Below are positions 27,542 through 36,448 of a stretch of DNA of 64,000 nucleotides, piece by piece. The notes under the pieces are model-generated. The model searched no databases, was not told the DNA's origin, and saw only the letters and a program-made list of their open reading frames with translations. The stretch comes from Hymenobacter sp. BRD128 (lineage in GTDB: Bacteria > Bacteroidota > Bacteroidia > Cytophagales > Hymenobacteraceae): assembly GCF_013256625.1 (NCBI RefSeq), contig NZ_CP053908.1:186001-250000 (forward strand), written 5' to 3'. The position numbers were made by a program, and so were the translations under genes. The stretch's first letter is position 1. Every line of letters begins with the position of its first letter.

Positions 27542-29008
27542 ATGCGCTTTCTCTTCGGTATTACTACTCTGGCAATGTGTGGCTTGCTAGGGGCAACCCA
27601 CCCCGTGCAGGCCCAAAAAACCAAGTCAGCCGCCTTTAGCTACCTGCCCGAGCAAGGCGAGGACCGCTATAACCAGCGTGTGCCGCAGAAAACCCTGGCC
27701 CTGGCCGATGGCGGCGGTTTCGTAATCCTGGCTCACCAGAGCGGTAGTGCCTACGCCGTGGAGCGCTACGACGCCAACCTCAAAAAGCAGTGGAGTACCG
27801 CGTTGCCCGTAGCCCCGGGCGAAACCGTGGAAGCTTTCGGCCGCAACGCTGAGCAGGTCTGGGTTGTGCTGCACCACGCCGATGAAAGCGCCCAAAACCT
27901 CACGGTGCAGCCCTTCGGGCTAGCCGGCGGCCAGAAGGGTACGCCGGTAGTGGTAGTGACGGCCCCGGCCCAGGACCGCCGTCCCGTGGTGCGCCTCTCG
28001 CCCGATGGCAACCGCCTGCTGGCCTACCGCTACGTAACGCGCGACGCGCAGGTGCGCACCCTGGAAGGCACGCTCTACGACCAGAAGCTGGGCAAAATCC
28101 TGGACCGCACGTATGATTTCCGCGACCAGGGCGATTTTTTCTCGCCCAATATCTTGCTGGCTAACGACGGCATTCAGTACGTGACGCTACTCGGCGACGG
28201 CATGAAGAAGCTGACCGTGCGCCGGTATCCCGCCACCGCCGACCGCATCGGCATTGCCACCGCTATCCAGGTAATGGGCGTGCCGGTGGGGGGCACCTTC
28301 GGCGGCCAGCCCATCACCATTCGCGATGCCAGGTTTGCGCTCCAGCCCGATGGCCAGCTCTACGCCGCCGCGCTGTGCGCCAACGACCGCACCGGCCAGC
28401 TCAGCGGCCTGAAGGTAGTGCGCTTTGATTTTGCCGAAAGCAAGCTCAAGCTCGCCGAGGAGCTGCCCTTTGCGCCCGCTTTCCTGGCCGAAATAAGCAA
28501 AGCCACCGGTGCCGAGGTAAAGACCCTAGCCGATATTTACCTGGGCGATATGCTGCTGACTGACAGTAAAAACCTGGTTATCATTGCCGAGCGGCACTTC
28601 GAGGAAGGTGGTCCGGAATTGCCCGTGCATGCCCGCGAACTGTATCTGTTTGGGTACAGTCCTTTTCTCACGCCGACTTGGCACGCCATTGTGGCCAAAG
28701 ACCAGGTGGCCCCGGCCATCGACAGCTATACGGGCATCGGCTACCGCGCCGCCGTTTTTGGTGAGGAGGTGCAATTGATGACTCTGGAAACCATCGACGG
28801 CAAGTCAGACCTTTACCTGCGCAAAATCCAGGCGCCTACCGGTGTAGTGAGTGCCCCGCAGCGCCTTAAGCTCAACGTGGCCAATGACCAGCAGCTCGCC
28901 TACGTCAAGGACTTTAGTACGTGGCTAGGCCCCAAAACCATTATCGGCGTCAGCCGCCCCAATAAGAAATCGGCTGCCTTACAGCTAAACGAAGTGAAGC
29001 TCAAATGA
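27542..29008 (+). CDS. Secreted hypothetical protein, probably a beta-propeller
   Basis: 488 residues. Signal peptide to about residue 24 (MRFLFGITTLAMCGLLGATH...VQAQ). The body alternates short strands with repeated 'hydrophobic-xx-D-G/N' turns (ALADGGGFVILAHQ, AVERYDANLKKQW, RLSPDGNRLLAYRY, LLANDGIQYVTLL, ALQPDGQLYAAAL), the look of a seven- or eight-bladed propeller. No catalytic motif, lipobox or T9SS tail is visible, so it is probably periplasmic. I do not recognise a named family. The stop codon lies at the edge of a large inverted repeat shared with the convergent acyl-CoA dehydrogenase gene. Confidence 0.65.
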   Translation: MRFLFGITTLAMCGLLGATHPVQAQKTKSAAFSYLPEQGEDRYNQRVPQKTLALADGGGFVILAHQSGSAYAVERYDANLKKQWSTALPVAPGETVEAFGRNAEQVWVVLHHADESAQNLTVQPFGLAGGQKGTPVVVVTAPAQDRRPVVRLSPDGNRLLAYRYVTRDAQVRTLEGTLYDQKLGKILDRTYDFRDQGDFFSPNILLANDGIQYVTLLGDGMKKLTVRRYPATADRIGIATAIQVMGVPVGGTFGGQPITIRDARFALQPDGQLYAAALCANDRTGQLSGLKVVRFDFAESKLKLAEELPFAPAFLAEISKATGAEVKTLADIYLGDMLLTDSKNLVIIAERHFEEGGPELPVHARELYLFGYSPFLTPTWHAIVAKDQVAPAIDSYTGIGYRAAVFGEEVQLMTLETIDGKSDLYLRKIQAPTGVVSAPQRLKLNVANDQQLAYVKDFSTWLGPKTIIGVSRPNKKSAALQLNEVKLK

Positions 29009-29204
29009 CCACTGATTAGCACGGATTTCAGCGAATTTCACGGATTCTGTGGACGATTCGCTAGGGTCAATTCCAACGTAAAAGGCCACCCAACTGGGTG
29101 GCCTTTTCTGGTTTGGTAGGTAGAGCAAATGCCGAATACAAACCCTAGCGAATCGTCCGCAAAATCCGTGAAATTCGCCGAAATCCGTACTAATCAGTGG
29201 TCTA
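29008..29204. repeat. Large inverted repeat filling a convergent gap
   Basis: Arms of about 59 bp (29008-29066 and 29144-29202) begin ACCACTGATTAGCACGGATT and are near perfect complements. They run from the stop codon of one gene to the stop codon of the other, with a terminator hairpin in the centre. Confidence 0.85.
29080..29107. terminator. Bidirectional terminator inside the large inverted repeat
   Basis: AAAAGGCCACCC AACT GGGTGGCCTTTT: perfect stem with A/T tracts at the centre of the repeat. Confidence 0.9.
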
Positions 29205-30989
29205 GTAGCAATATTCGTTGGCTTCGATGAGCTTGGCAGCCACGCGGCGGCGGGCTTCTTTCACGTTGAAGAGGTCGGGCTTGGTAAAGCGCTTGAGGCC
29301 CATGCTGAGCAGGCGCTGCTCGTCGCCTTCAGTCATGCTGGCGATGGCTTCGCGGCCCGATTTCTCCACCAGGTCGATGGCGTCGGAGAGGTACACGCGG
29401 GCCATATCGAGCTGCTGGGCTAGGGCCTCTTCGCCTTTGGCGGCGATTTCCTTTTCGACGCGCAGCAGCGTGCTTTCGGCGGTGTAGGTCTTGATGGCCA
29501 TGTCAGCAATGTTCATCAGCACTTCCTGCTCTTTAGCGAGCGAGTTCATGTACTTCTGCACGGCCGTGCCGGCCACCATCAGCACGGCTTTTTTCAGGTT
29601 GGCAATGGCTTTTTTCTCGGTGGCGAAGGCCGAATCGTCGCTCTCGCCCATGCTCGGAATGCTCATCAGCTCCTGCTGCACGGCCTGGGCCGGGCCCATC
29701 AGGTCGAGCTCACCCTTCAGGCCTTTCTTCAAAATCATGTCTACGGCCAGCATCCGGTTGATTTCGTTGGTGCCTTCGAAAATCCGGTTGATGCGCGAGT
29801 CGCGGTAGGCCCGGTCCATCGGATAGTCGGCCGAGAAGCCGTAGCCGCCGTACACCTGCACACCTTCATCTACTACGTAGTCAAGTACTTCCGAGCCCTC
29901 TACCTTCAGAATAGCGCACTCTACGGCAAACTCGCGGGCCGCGCCCAGCAGGGCTTCGTTGGTGCCCAGGCCGCTAGCCAGCAGCTCCTGCTCTTTGCGG
30001 TAGATGTCCTCACCGGCGCGGTAGATAGCCGACTCAACGGCGTACATCCGGATGGCCTGCTGCGCCAGCTTGTAGCGAATGGCGCCAAACTTCGAGATGG
30101 GCAGCTTGAACTGCACGCGCTCGTTGGCATACTTCACTGTCTGGGTAGCCGCTGCCTTGGCGCCGCCCAGGCAGGCGGCGGCCAGCTTAATGCGGCCAAT
30201 ATTCAGCACGTTAAAGGCAATGAGGTGGCCCTTGCCAATCTCACCCAGCACGTTTTCCCTGGGCACCAGCGCGTCGCTCAAAAACACCTGGCGCGTCGAG
30301 GAGCCCTTGATGCCCATCTTGTGCTCTTCGTTGCCGAGGCTCAGGCCGGGTGTGTTTTTTTCCACGATGAAGCCTGTAAACTGCTCGCCGTCAATCTTGG
30401 CGAACACGATAAACACGTCGGCAAAGCCCGCGTTGGTAATCCACATTTTCTGGCCGTTCAGCACGTAGTGCGTGCCTTCGGCATTGAGCACAGCCTTGGT
30501 CTTGGCCCCTAGCGCGTCCGACCCAGAACCCGGCTCCGTGAGGCAGTAAGCACCCATCAGGGTGCCGTCGGTGAGGCCAGGGATATACTTCTCTTTCTGC
30601 GCATCAGTGCCGAAGTACAGAATCGGCAGCAGGGCAATACCCGTGTGCGCCGCAAAGGCCACCGGGAACGAGTGGCCGCCACCTACTCCTTCCGTCACGC
30701 GCAGCGCGGTAGGAAAATCCATATTCAGGCCCCCAAACTCTTCCGGCACGCTCACGCCAAACAAGCCAAGCTGACCCGCTTTCTCCATCAGGCCGCGCAT
30801 GAGGCCCTCCTCGTGGTTGTCGAGGCGCTCCAGCAGCGGCGATACCTCCGTGGCCACAAAGTCCAGGCAGGTCTGGTACATCATGTTCTGCTCCTCCGTG
30901 AAGTCGGCGGGCGTAAAAACGTCTTGAGCCTCAGTAGGCTTGATGATAAATTCGCCGCCATTTACAGCAGCTTTGTGCGAGGTTTCCAT
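29202..30989 (-). CDS. Acyl-CoA dehydrogenase (VLCAD/ACAD9-like, long form)
   Basis: 595 residues, longer than the ~385 of short-chain enzymes. Residues ~1-425 are the acyl-CoA dehydrogenase core: AYCLTEPGSGSDALG and MWITNAGFADVFIVF bind FAD and substrate, and the C-terminal core motif YGGYGFSADYPMDRAYRDSR leads into IFEGTNEINR. Residues ~430-595 are the helical extension seen in membrane-associated very-long-chain enzymes. It makes the first oxidation of fatty acid beta-oxidation and could feed the thiolase/hydratase cluster at 48-54 kb. An 18-bp direct repeat upstream may be its operator. Confidence 0.92.
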   Translation of the reverse strand: METSHKAAVNGGEFIIKPTEAQDVFTPADFTEEQNMMYQTCLDFVATEVSPLLERLDNHEEGLMRGLMEKAGQLGLFGVSVPEEFGGLNMDFPTALRVTEGVGGGHSFPVAFAAHTGIALLPILYFGTDAQKEKYIPGLTDGTLMGAYCLTEPGSGSDALGAKTKAVLNAEGTHYVLNGQKMWITNAGFADVFIVFAKIDGEQFTGFIVEKNTPGLSLGNEEHKMGIKGSSTRQVFLSDALVPRENVLGEIGKGHLIAFNVLNIGRIKLAAACLGGAKAAATQTVKYANERVQFKLPISKFGAIRYKLAQQAIRMYAVESAIYRAGEDIYRKEQELLASGLGTNEALLGAAREFAVECAILKVEGSEVLDYVVDEGVQVYGGYGFSADYPMDRAYRDSRINRIFEGTNEINRMLAVDMILKKGLKGELDLMGPAQAVQQELMSIPSMGESDDSAFATEKKAIANLKKAVLMVAGTAVQKYMNSLAKEQEVLMNIADMAIKTYTAESTLLRVEKEIAAKGEEALAQQLDMARVYLSDAIDLVEKSGREAIASMTEGDEQRLLSMGLKRFTKPDLFNVKEARRRVAAKLIEANEYCY

Positions 30990-31020
30990 GATGGAAATAG
31001 GATAAGGTGGGAAGTTAAAC

Positions 31021-31106
31021 TGTTAGGCGTGCCGACTATTAGGGCAACAAAGGTCTGGTCATTTTGGTGTTGCAAGATAAGCGAAAAATGTTAGGCGTGC
31101 CGACTA
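31021..31106 (-). promoter_or_regulatory. Pair of 18-bp direct repeats upstream of the acyl-CoA dehydrogenase
   Basis: TGTTAGGCGTGCCGACTA occurs at 31021-31038 and identically at 31089-31106, 68 bp apart. They bracket the likely promoter of the leftward acyl-CoA dehydrogenase gene, whose ATG is at 30989. Possible operator pair. The rest of the 341-bp gap holds one REP-like element. Confidence 0.45.
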
Positions 31107-31196
31107 CTTCTGGAAAAATAGTGTAAATTTTTAGTGCAGGCTACTTTACTGCATTGCTACGAAAAGCCTTTCCCAAAACATCCATAAATAAAAAAA

Positions 31197-31310
31197 CGTC
31201 CTGCGCATCTGGCGTCCGCTTGCCGAAGTATCCTGGTCGGGTCACTAGGGCTATTACCTTAATGATTCGACCAGGATGGCTCGACAAGCGGACGCCAGAT
31301 GAGCAGGACG
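31197..31310. repeat. REP-like palindromic repeat, variant arms
   Basis: Left arm CGTCCTGCGCATCTGGCGTC and right arm GACGCCAGATGAGCAGGACG pair well, as do inner segments ATCCTGGTCG/CGACCAGGAT. Core and layout match the REP-like family, with a different arm insert. Located between the GH2 gene end and the acyl-CoA dehydrogenase promoter. Confidence 0.75.
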
Positions 31311-31330
31311 GATGTGTTTGTTCTACTGAA

Positions 31331-33745
31331 TTACTCGGCGCGCAGCTCGGCAGCCTGGCTGGTTAGCCCCGGCGCGGCCAGCGCCACCCGAATGGCGCCC
31401 GGCCCGGTGGCCTGCACGTAGAGCAGCAGCCGGCCCTGGTAGGCCTTGTGCCGCGGCGCGGCGTAGGGCTCGTGGCTGGCAATATCGCCGCTCTCGATGC
31501 CCAGCAGGCGGGCCGGGCCGGTGAGCGTCACGCTTATTTCGTTGGTCGCGTCGGTTACCAAGTTGCCGGCCTGGTCTACCACCTGCGCCTCTATCTGGGC
31601 CAGGCCCTGGGTTTTAGCGGCTAGGGTTGTGCGGTCGGGCTTGAGCTGGAGAGCCGTAGGCGCGCCAACGGTGCGCAGCTGCGTTTCGCTCACTACCTGG
31701 CCGTTGCGGTAGCCATTGGCCCGGAGCTCACCAGCGGCGTAGGGCACGTCCCAGGCGGGCAGGCGGCCGGTTTTCTTGCCCAGCGACTGGCCGTTGAGAA
31801 AAAGCTCGGTGGCCTCGTTGTTGGTGAGGGCTACCACGTGCACCTGGCTGGCGGCGGGCCAGTTCCAGGTAGGGGCGAGGTGCGGCTGGCGGGCGCCGGG
31901 CTTGCTAGGGGCCTCCGCAGTAGTGAGGTAGAGCAGGGGCGCGCTGGTCCAGAGGCTTTGACGGAAATAATACTCGGGCTTGGGGAAGCCGGCCATATCG
32001 AGCAGGCCGGCGCCGTTGGCGCGCTGCGGCCACTTGCCGGCCTCGCCCAGGTAATCGATGCCCGTCCACAGGTACTGGGCTGATACGTAGGCGTTGCTAT
32101 CCACGGCGGCCCAGGCGCTGGGCGCCATGCCGTTTTCGCTGCCGTAGATAATGCGCTGGGGGTACTGCTTGTGGTCTTCGGGGTAGCGAAACTCCTGGTA
32201 GTTGTAGCCCACGAGGTCGAGGGCGGCGGGGTAGTCGGTGAAGTTCGACATCACCACGCCGGCCAGGGCAGCCGTGATGGGTCGCGTGCTGTCGGCCTGT
32301 TTGGCCACGGCCACCAGGCGGCGGGCTAGCGGGCCCATTTCGCTGGCGGGCGGGTGGCTGGGCAGGTAGCCTTTGCCATAAATCTGGGGGTTGCGGCCGG
32401 TGTTGAGCACCTCGTGGGTGTAGGGGTCATTGGGATAATCTATCTCATTCCCAATGCTCCACATAATGATGCTGGGGCAGTTGCGGTTGCGCAGCACCAT
32501 GTCGCGCAGGTCGCGGTCGCCCCATTCCTTGAAATATTCGTGCGGGCCGTGCTGGCTAGGGGTGCCCACGTTCCAGCCGGCCACCCACTTGTTTTTGCCG
32601 CGCTCCCACTCGTCGAAAGCCTCATCCATGACCAGGAAGCCTAGCCGGTCGCAGAGGCGGTAGAAATAGTCGGCGTGCGGGTTGTGGCTCATGCGGATGG
32701 CGTTGCAGCCCGCCGCTTTTAGTGTTTTAAGCCGGCGCTCCCACACCTCGGGCGGCACGGCCACGCCGAGCGCGCCCGCGTCGTCATGCAGGCACACGCC
32801 CCGCAGCTTGGTGGGCTGCTCGTTCAGGAAAAAGCCCTGGTTGGCATCGAAGCGGATGGTGCGCACGCCCACTTCCTCAGTCACTTCATCGGTGGGTTTG
32901 CCTTGCACGGCCAGGCTCACCCGCAGCCGGTAGAGATTGGGCTGGTCGGCCGACCACAGGGCGGGGCTCTTGATGGGCAGCGTGAGGCTAGCGGTGCCGT
33001 CGGCCTTGGCCTTCACATTCAGTACTTGCTTGGCCGTGGCTACGGCCTGGCCCCGCGCATCAAGCAGCGTGCTCGTGACCGTAACGGCCGCCGCCGTGGC
33101 GCTGGCGTTGGTCAGTGCCACGCTGACTTTGCCCGTAGCGGTGCTCTTCGACACCTGCGGTGTGGTGAAGCACATGCCCCACTGCTGCACGTGCACCGGC
33201 GCCGTGGCCAGCAAATACACGTTGCGGTAAATACCCGAGCCGGTGTACCAGCGCGAGTCGGCTACCTCGCGGTGGTCTACTTTCACGGCCAGCACGTTGG
33301 GGCCAGCGGTTGCCAGATAAGGCGTTAGCTCGTACTGAAAGGAGGCGAAGCCGCTGGGCCGCTTGCCCAGGAAGTGGCCGTTCAGCCACACTTCGCTGTT
33401 TTTATACACCCCATCGAAATACACGAATACCTTCTTGCCGCGGTAGCCAGCGGGCAGGGTAAACGACTTGCGGTACCAGCCCAGGCCGCCCGGCAGGTAG
33501 GCCGTGGCGCTGGCCCACTGCTCGCTAAACGGCCCCTCGATGCTCCAATCATGCGGCAGGGTCACGGCGCGCCAGGCGTGGTCATCGGCGGTGGGGCGCT
33601 CGCTGCCGGGCGCATCACCAAGGTGAAATTTCCAGTCGTTATTAAATAAAAGCTGCTGGCGCTGGGCGTGGGCGGGCAGGTAGGTGGCTAGCCAGCACAG
33701 GCTGAGTAAGGCCAACTGCTTAGGTAGTAATAGGCTAATAGTCAT
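31331..33745 (-). CDS. GH2 beta-galactosidase (sugar-locus enzyme)
   Basis: 804 residues. Signal peptide to AHAQ (~residue 28); N-terminal jelly-roll sugar-binding domain (WKFHLGD...LPHDWSIEGPF), Ig-like domain, the GH2 barrel with acid/base Glu434 in WSIGNEID and nucleophile Glu537 in YGSENG, then a DUF4982-type segment and a final Ig-like domain (LKPDRTTLAAKTQGLAQIEA). These enzymes release beta-galactose (or related) units from oligosaccharides, here in the periplasm. It starts 3 bp after the GH43 stop, the last gene of the SusC-led operon. Beta-glucuronidase activity cannot be excluded from sequence. Confidence 0.92.
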   Translation of the reverse strand: MTISLLLPKQLALLSLCWLATYLPAHAQRQQLLFNNDWKFHLGDAPGSERPTADDHAWRAVTLPHDWSIEGPFSEQWASATAYLPGGLGWYRKSFTLPAGYRGKKVFVYFDGVYKNSEVWLNGHFLGKRPSGFASFQYELTPYLATAGPNVLAVKVDHREVADSRWYTGSGIYRNVYLLATAPVHVQQWGMCFTTPQVSKSTATGKVSVALTNASATAAAVTVTSTLLDARGQAVATAKQVLNVKAKADGTASLTLPIKSPALWSADQPNLYRLRVSLAVQGKPTDEVTEEVGVRTIRFDANQGFFLNEQPTKLRGVCLHDDAGALGVAVPPEVWERRLKTLKAAGCNAIRMSHNPHADYFYRLCDRLGFLVMDEAFDEWERGKNKWVAGWNVGTPSQHGPHEYFKEWGDRDLRDMVLRNRNCPSIIMWSIGNEIDYPNDPYTHEVLNTGRNPQIYGKGYLPSHPPASEMGPLARRLVAVAKQADSTRPITAALAGVVMSNFTDYPAALDLVGYNYQEFRYPEDHKQYPQRIIYGSENGMAPSAWAAVDSNAYVSAQYLWTGIDYLGEAGKWPQRANGAGLLDMAGFPKPEYYFRQSLWTSAPLLYLTTAEAPSKPGARQPHLAPTWNWPAASQVHVVALTNNEATELFLNGQSLGKKTGRLPAWDVPYAAGELRANGYRNGQVVSETQLRTVGAPTALQLKPDRTTLAAKTQGLAQIEAQVVDQAGNLVTDATNEISVTLTGPARLLGIESGDIASHEPYAAPRHKAYQGRLLLYVQATGPGAIRVALAAPGLTSQAAELRAE

Positions 33746-33748
33746 GGA

Positions 33749-34759
33749 TTAAGGCTGATAAGGTTTGCCCAGCACCAGCTTATTGCCCGACAAGTCGACT
33801 GCGAACAAGTGCGGCACGCGGTGGTAATTGCCTTTAATGTCCTGGTGGCTGTGCAGCACCAGCAGGTCCTGGCCTTCGAAGGTGCGGAATAGCATGCCGT
33901 GGCCGTAGTTGGGCGGCGTGATGGGGGTGGGCTCCTGCGTCCAGGGGCCGGCTAGGGTGCCGCTGGTCGAGTAGGCCACGCCCTGGGTGTACACGTCGTA
34001 AATCCAGCTGGTCCAGAGCATGCCGAGCTTCCCGGTTTTGGTGCGAAACACCCAGGGGCCGTCGGTCACCTTATTGGGGCGGGCGGGGCCGGTGCGCGGG
34101 TTTTCGCGGCTCCAGGGCGAGTCACTGGCCCGAAACAGAATTTGGCTAGGGCCGGTGGTGCCGCTCAGGTCGGGCTTGAGGGCGATTTTCTCTACCGTGC
34201 CATTCTGGTTTTGTACCCACTCGTGGCAGTAGAGCAGGTAAGGCTTCTGGGTTTCGACCCAAAATGTGCCGTCGAGCGTCGATTTAGTGGCCGGCAGGTA
34301 CGTTTCGTCGCGCATGGGCCGGTAGGGGCCGGCGGCCTGGTCGCTCACCAGCACGTGCACGGCCCGTCGCTCCAGCGGACTGCCCTTGGCGGCGTCAATC
34401 TTGAGGGCGCTGTTGGTGAAGGTGGCGAAATAATAGTATTTGCCCTTATAGGGGTGAATTTCGGCGGCCCAAATCTGGGGCGCCGGGCCCATCCAGGAGG
34501 CGGGGTCGGGCTGGGCTACCTGGCTAGGGCCATCCCAGCGCTTCAGGTCTTTGCTCTGCCAGAGCAGCCCGCCGGTGCCCGTCATATAGTAGGTGTGCGT
34601 GCGTTGGTCGGCCAGAATAAACGGGTCGCTCAGCCGAATAGAATCGAGCGGCACATTCTTACGGCTAGGGGGTAGGGGCATTTGCTGGGCCAGCGCGGGC
34701 TGGCTGCCCAGCAGCAGGCCGCCCGCCAAAATCAACAAAAAGCGGTGCGTGAAGCGCAT
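33749..34759 (-). CDS. GH43 family glycosidase (sugar-locus enzyme)
   Basis: 336 residues with a signal peptide ending at ALAQ (~residue 25). The five-bladed GH43 propeller is marked by IRLSDPFIL with the catalytic base Asp45, WAAEIHPYKGKYYYFATF, 'LDGTFWVETQKPYLLY' and DGPWVFRTKTGKLGMLW. GH43 enzymes remove arabinose, xylose or galactose units; the subfamily cannot be settled by eye. In this context an alpha-L-arabinofuranosidase or exo-beta-1,3-galactanase is the most sensible reading. It lies 35 bp downstream of GH30 and 3 bp upstream of GH2. Confidence 0.88.
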   Translation of the reverse strand: MRFTHRFLLILAGGLLLGSQPALAQQMPLPPSRKNVPLDSIRLSDPFILADQRTHTYYMTGTGGLLWQSKDLKRWDGPSQVAQPDPASWMGPAPQIWAAEIHPYKGKYYYFATFTNSALKIDAAKGSPLERRAVHVLVSDQAAGPYRPMRDETYLPATKSTLDGTFWVETQKPYLLYCHEWVQNQNGTVEKIALKPDLSGTTGPSQILFRASDSPWSRENPRTGPARPNKVTDGPWVFRTKTGKLGMLWTSWIYDVYTQGVAYSTSGTLAGPWTQEPTPITPPNYGHGMLFRTFEGQDLLVLHSHQDIKGNYHRVPHLFAVDLSGNKLVLGKPYQP

Positions 34760-34794
34760 AGGTGGGAAAGGAAAATAGGAGTGGAAAAGGAGGG

Positions 34795-36351
34795 CTAGCG
34801 CAGCTCGCTCACCAGCGTGGTGATGGAGCGCGGCCCCACGTGCAGCACCGCGCCGGCCGGCACCGCCGGGCCGGGCTGCAAGTCACCGGTAGCCGAGGTG
34901 GTGAAGGGCTGGCTAGCCCCCAGCCGGCGGCCGGCCAGGGCCAGGCGTAGGTCGGTGGCCGCGTCGGCATCGTTCACGACTACCGTGATGAGCTGCCGGC
35001 CATTGGCGCTGCGGTAGGCCGACACCAGCGGCGCGCCGGGGCTAGCCGGTGCGCCATCGAGCTGCGCGGCTACGCGCACCGCGCCGGGGCGCACAAAGCG
35101 GCTGTAGTTGCCGAGCGCCCACAGCATTTTGCTGGGGTAGAAGTTGCCATCGGTCTTGTTTTTGTCGATGTACACCAGGCCGTCTTTGTAGTCGTAGGGC
35201 GAGATGGCTAGCCACCACTGCCAGGCGGCGGCGTTGGCCACGGCCAGGTCGGTATGGATGACGCGGGCCAGGTACAGGGCCGGGGCCATGCCCAGGTCGC
35301 GCGGACCGCCGTTGATTTCGCCCGCGTTGTCGCCCAGTATGCAGTATTCCGACTGCCAAAAATTAAGCTTGGGCACGCTCGCCATCCTAGCTGCCAGCTG
35401 CTGGCGCGTGGCCACGGCCTGCGCCTGGGGCGAGGTGGTGAAGTAGCTATGCCCCGCCATAATAGGTGCCACGCGGGGCGTGCCGCCCAGGTAGGTCGGC
35501 GCGGCCTTGTCGCCGAAGAAGGCGGCTATCTGGTCGCCGCGGCCCGGCTTGTCGGCAGTAATGAATAGATAGTCGAGCTTGCCGGCCTCGGCGACCAGAA
35601 GCTGGGTGGATAGCTTGGCTTTTACCAGGCTGGTGCTGAGCGCTTTGCTGATGCTCGTAATATCCTCGTTCTGAAAAGGCGTGCCTTCCTGGCCGCCGTC
35701 GCTCCAGTCCCACTGCGGCTCATTCACGGGGCTGAGGTAGGCGAAGGTGATGCCGGTTTTTTGGCGCACGCCTTCGAGTACGCGGGCGCAGTAGTCGGCT
35801 AGGGCCGCAAATTTCTCCGGGGCCAGGTTGGGCTGCTTGGCGGTGGCGTAGGCCTTGCCGTTGCGGGTCAGCGAAACGGGCGGGCTATTCAAGAAACCCA
35901 GAAACTGCGTCACGCCGCGCTGGCGGGCCGCCTCCATCAACCAGCGCTGGCCGGCCAGCCGGTTCCAGTCGTAGGTGCCGGCAGGCGTCAGAAACGACTC
36001 AGCTCGCCGCCACTCGTCCTTGATGCCGCTTGCCTCGCCCTGCTCGGCGCTGCCCGCACCCAGGTTCACGCGCCACAGCGAAAGGCCGATGCCCTTGGGC
36101 TGGCCGCTGAGCCTAGCCTCGGTGCTGAAGAGCAGGTCGGCAATGGCTTCTTTCTTGGCAGCTGGCCAATTGCCCACAAACTGGCCGGCCCAGGCATCGG
36201 AGGCGGCGAAGTTGGCGATGGTCTGGTAGGTTTTGGTGGCGTCGATGCGCACCGTGACCACGGCCGGCGCCGACTGGCTACGGGCCGGGCTAACCGCCAG
36301 CAGCGCCGCGCTCAGCGCCCAGCCAATGACGACTTGTGTTAACTGTCTCAT
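34795..36351 (-). CDS. GH30 family glycosidase, endo-beta-1,6-galactanase-like
   Basis: 518 residues from ATG 36351. Signal peptide ends at PARSQS. The GH30 barrel carries the acid/base Glu211 in SPVNEPQWDWS and nucleophile Glu335 in NFWQSEYCI; the C-terminal beta-domain (residues ~420-518) includes 'YSRFVRPGAVRV', which packs on the barrel. The NEPQWDW form of the acid/base motif is the one I associate with fungal and bacterial endo-beta-1,6-galactanases (GH30 subfamily 5). That suggests cutting of beta-1,6-galactan side chains. A hairpin separates it from susD. Confidence 0.85.
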   Translation of the reverse strand: MRQLTQVVIGWALSAALLAVSPARSQSAPAVVTVRIDATKTYQTIANFAASDAWAGQFVGNWPAAKKEAIADLLFSTEARLSGQPKGIGLSLWRVNLGAGSAEQGEASGIKDEWRRAESFLTPAGTYDWNRLAGQRWLMEAARQRGVTQFLGFLNSPPVSLTRNGKAYATAKQPNLAPEKFAALADYCARVLEGVRQKTGITFAYLSPVNEPQWDWSDGGQEGTPFQNEDITSISKALSTSLVKAKLSTQLLVAEAGKLDYLFITADKPGRGDQIAAFFGDKAAPTYLGGTPRVAPIMAGHSYFTTSPQAQAVATRQQLAARMASVPKLNFWQSEYCILGDNAGEINGGPRDLGMAPALYLARVIHTDLAVANAAAWQWWLAISPYDYKDGLVYIDKNKTDGNFYPSKMLWALGNYSRFVRPGAVRVAAQLDGAPASPGAPLVSAYRSANGRQLITVVVNDADAATDLRLALAGRRLGASQPFTTSATGDLQPGPAVPAGAVLHVGPRSITTLVSELR

Positions 36352-36370
36352 AAGCAAAGCGGTATTCGAA

Positions 36371-36414
36371 AAGCCCCGCCCGGCTACCTGCGGGCAGGCA
36401 AACAGGCGGGGCTT
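36371..36414 (-). terminator. Partial terminator between susD and the enzyme genes
   Basis: AAGCCCCGCC ... GGCGGGGCTT with an inner CCTG/CAGG stem; on the minus strand it ends in CTTTTCG. It probably stops part of the transcripts after susC-susD, keeping enzyme expression lower than the transporter. Confidence 0.65.
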
Positions 36415-36448
36415 GTCAGAAAAAGACTACGGATGGAAGGCTTCGGGA

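Noticed and set aside
31197..31310. Insertion sequence ends
   Set aside because: There is no transposase frame between the arms and no target duplication; the layout fits the REP-like family.
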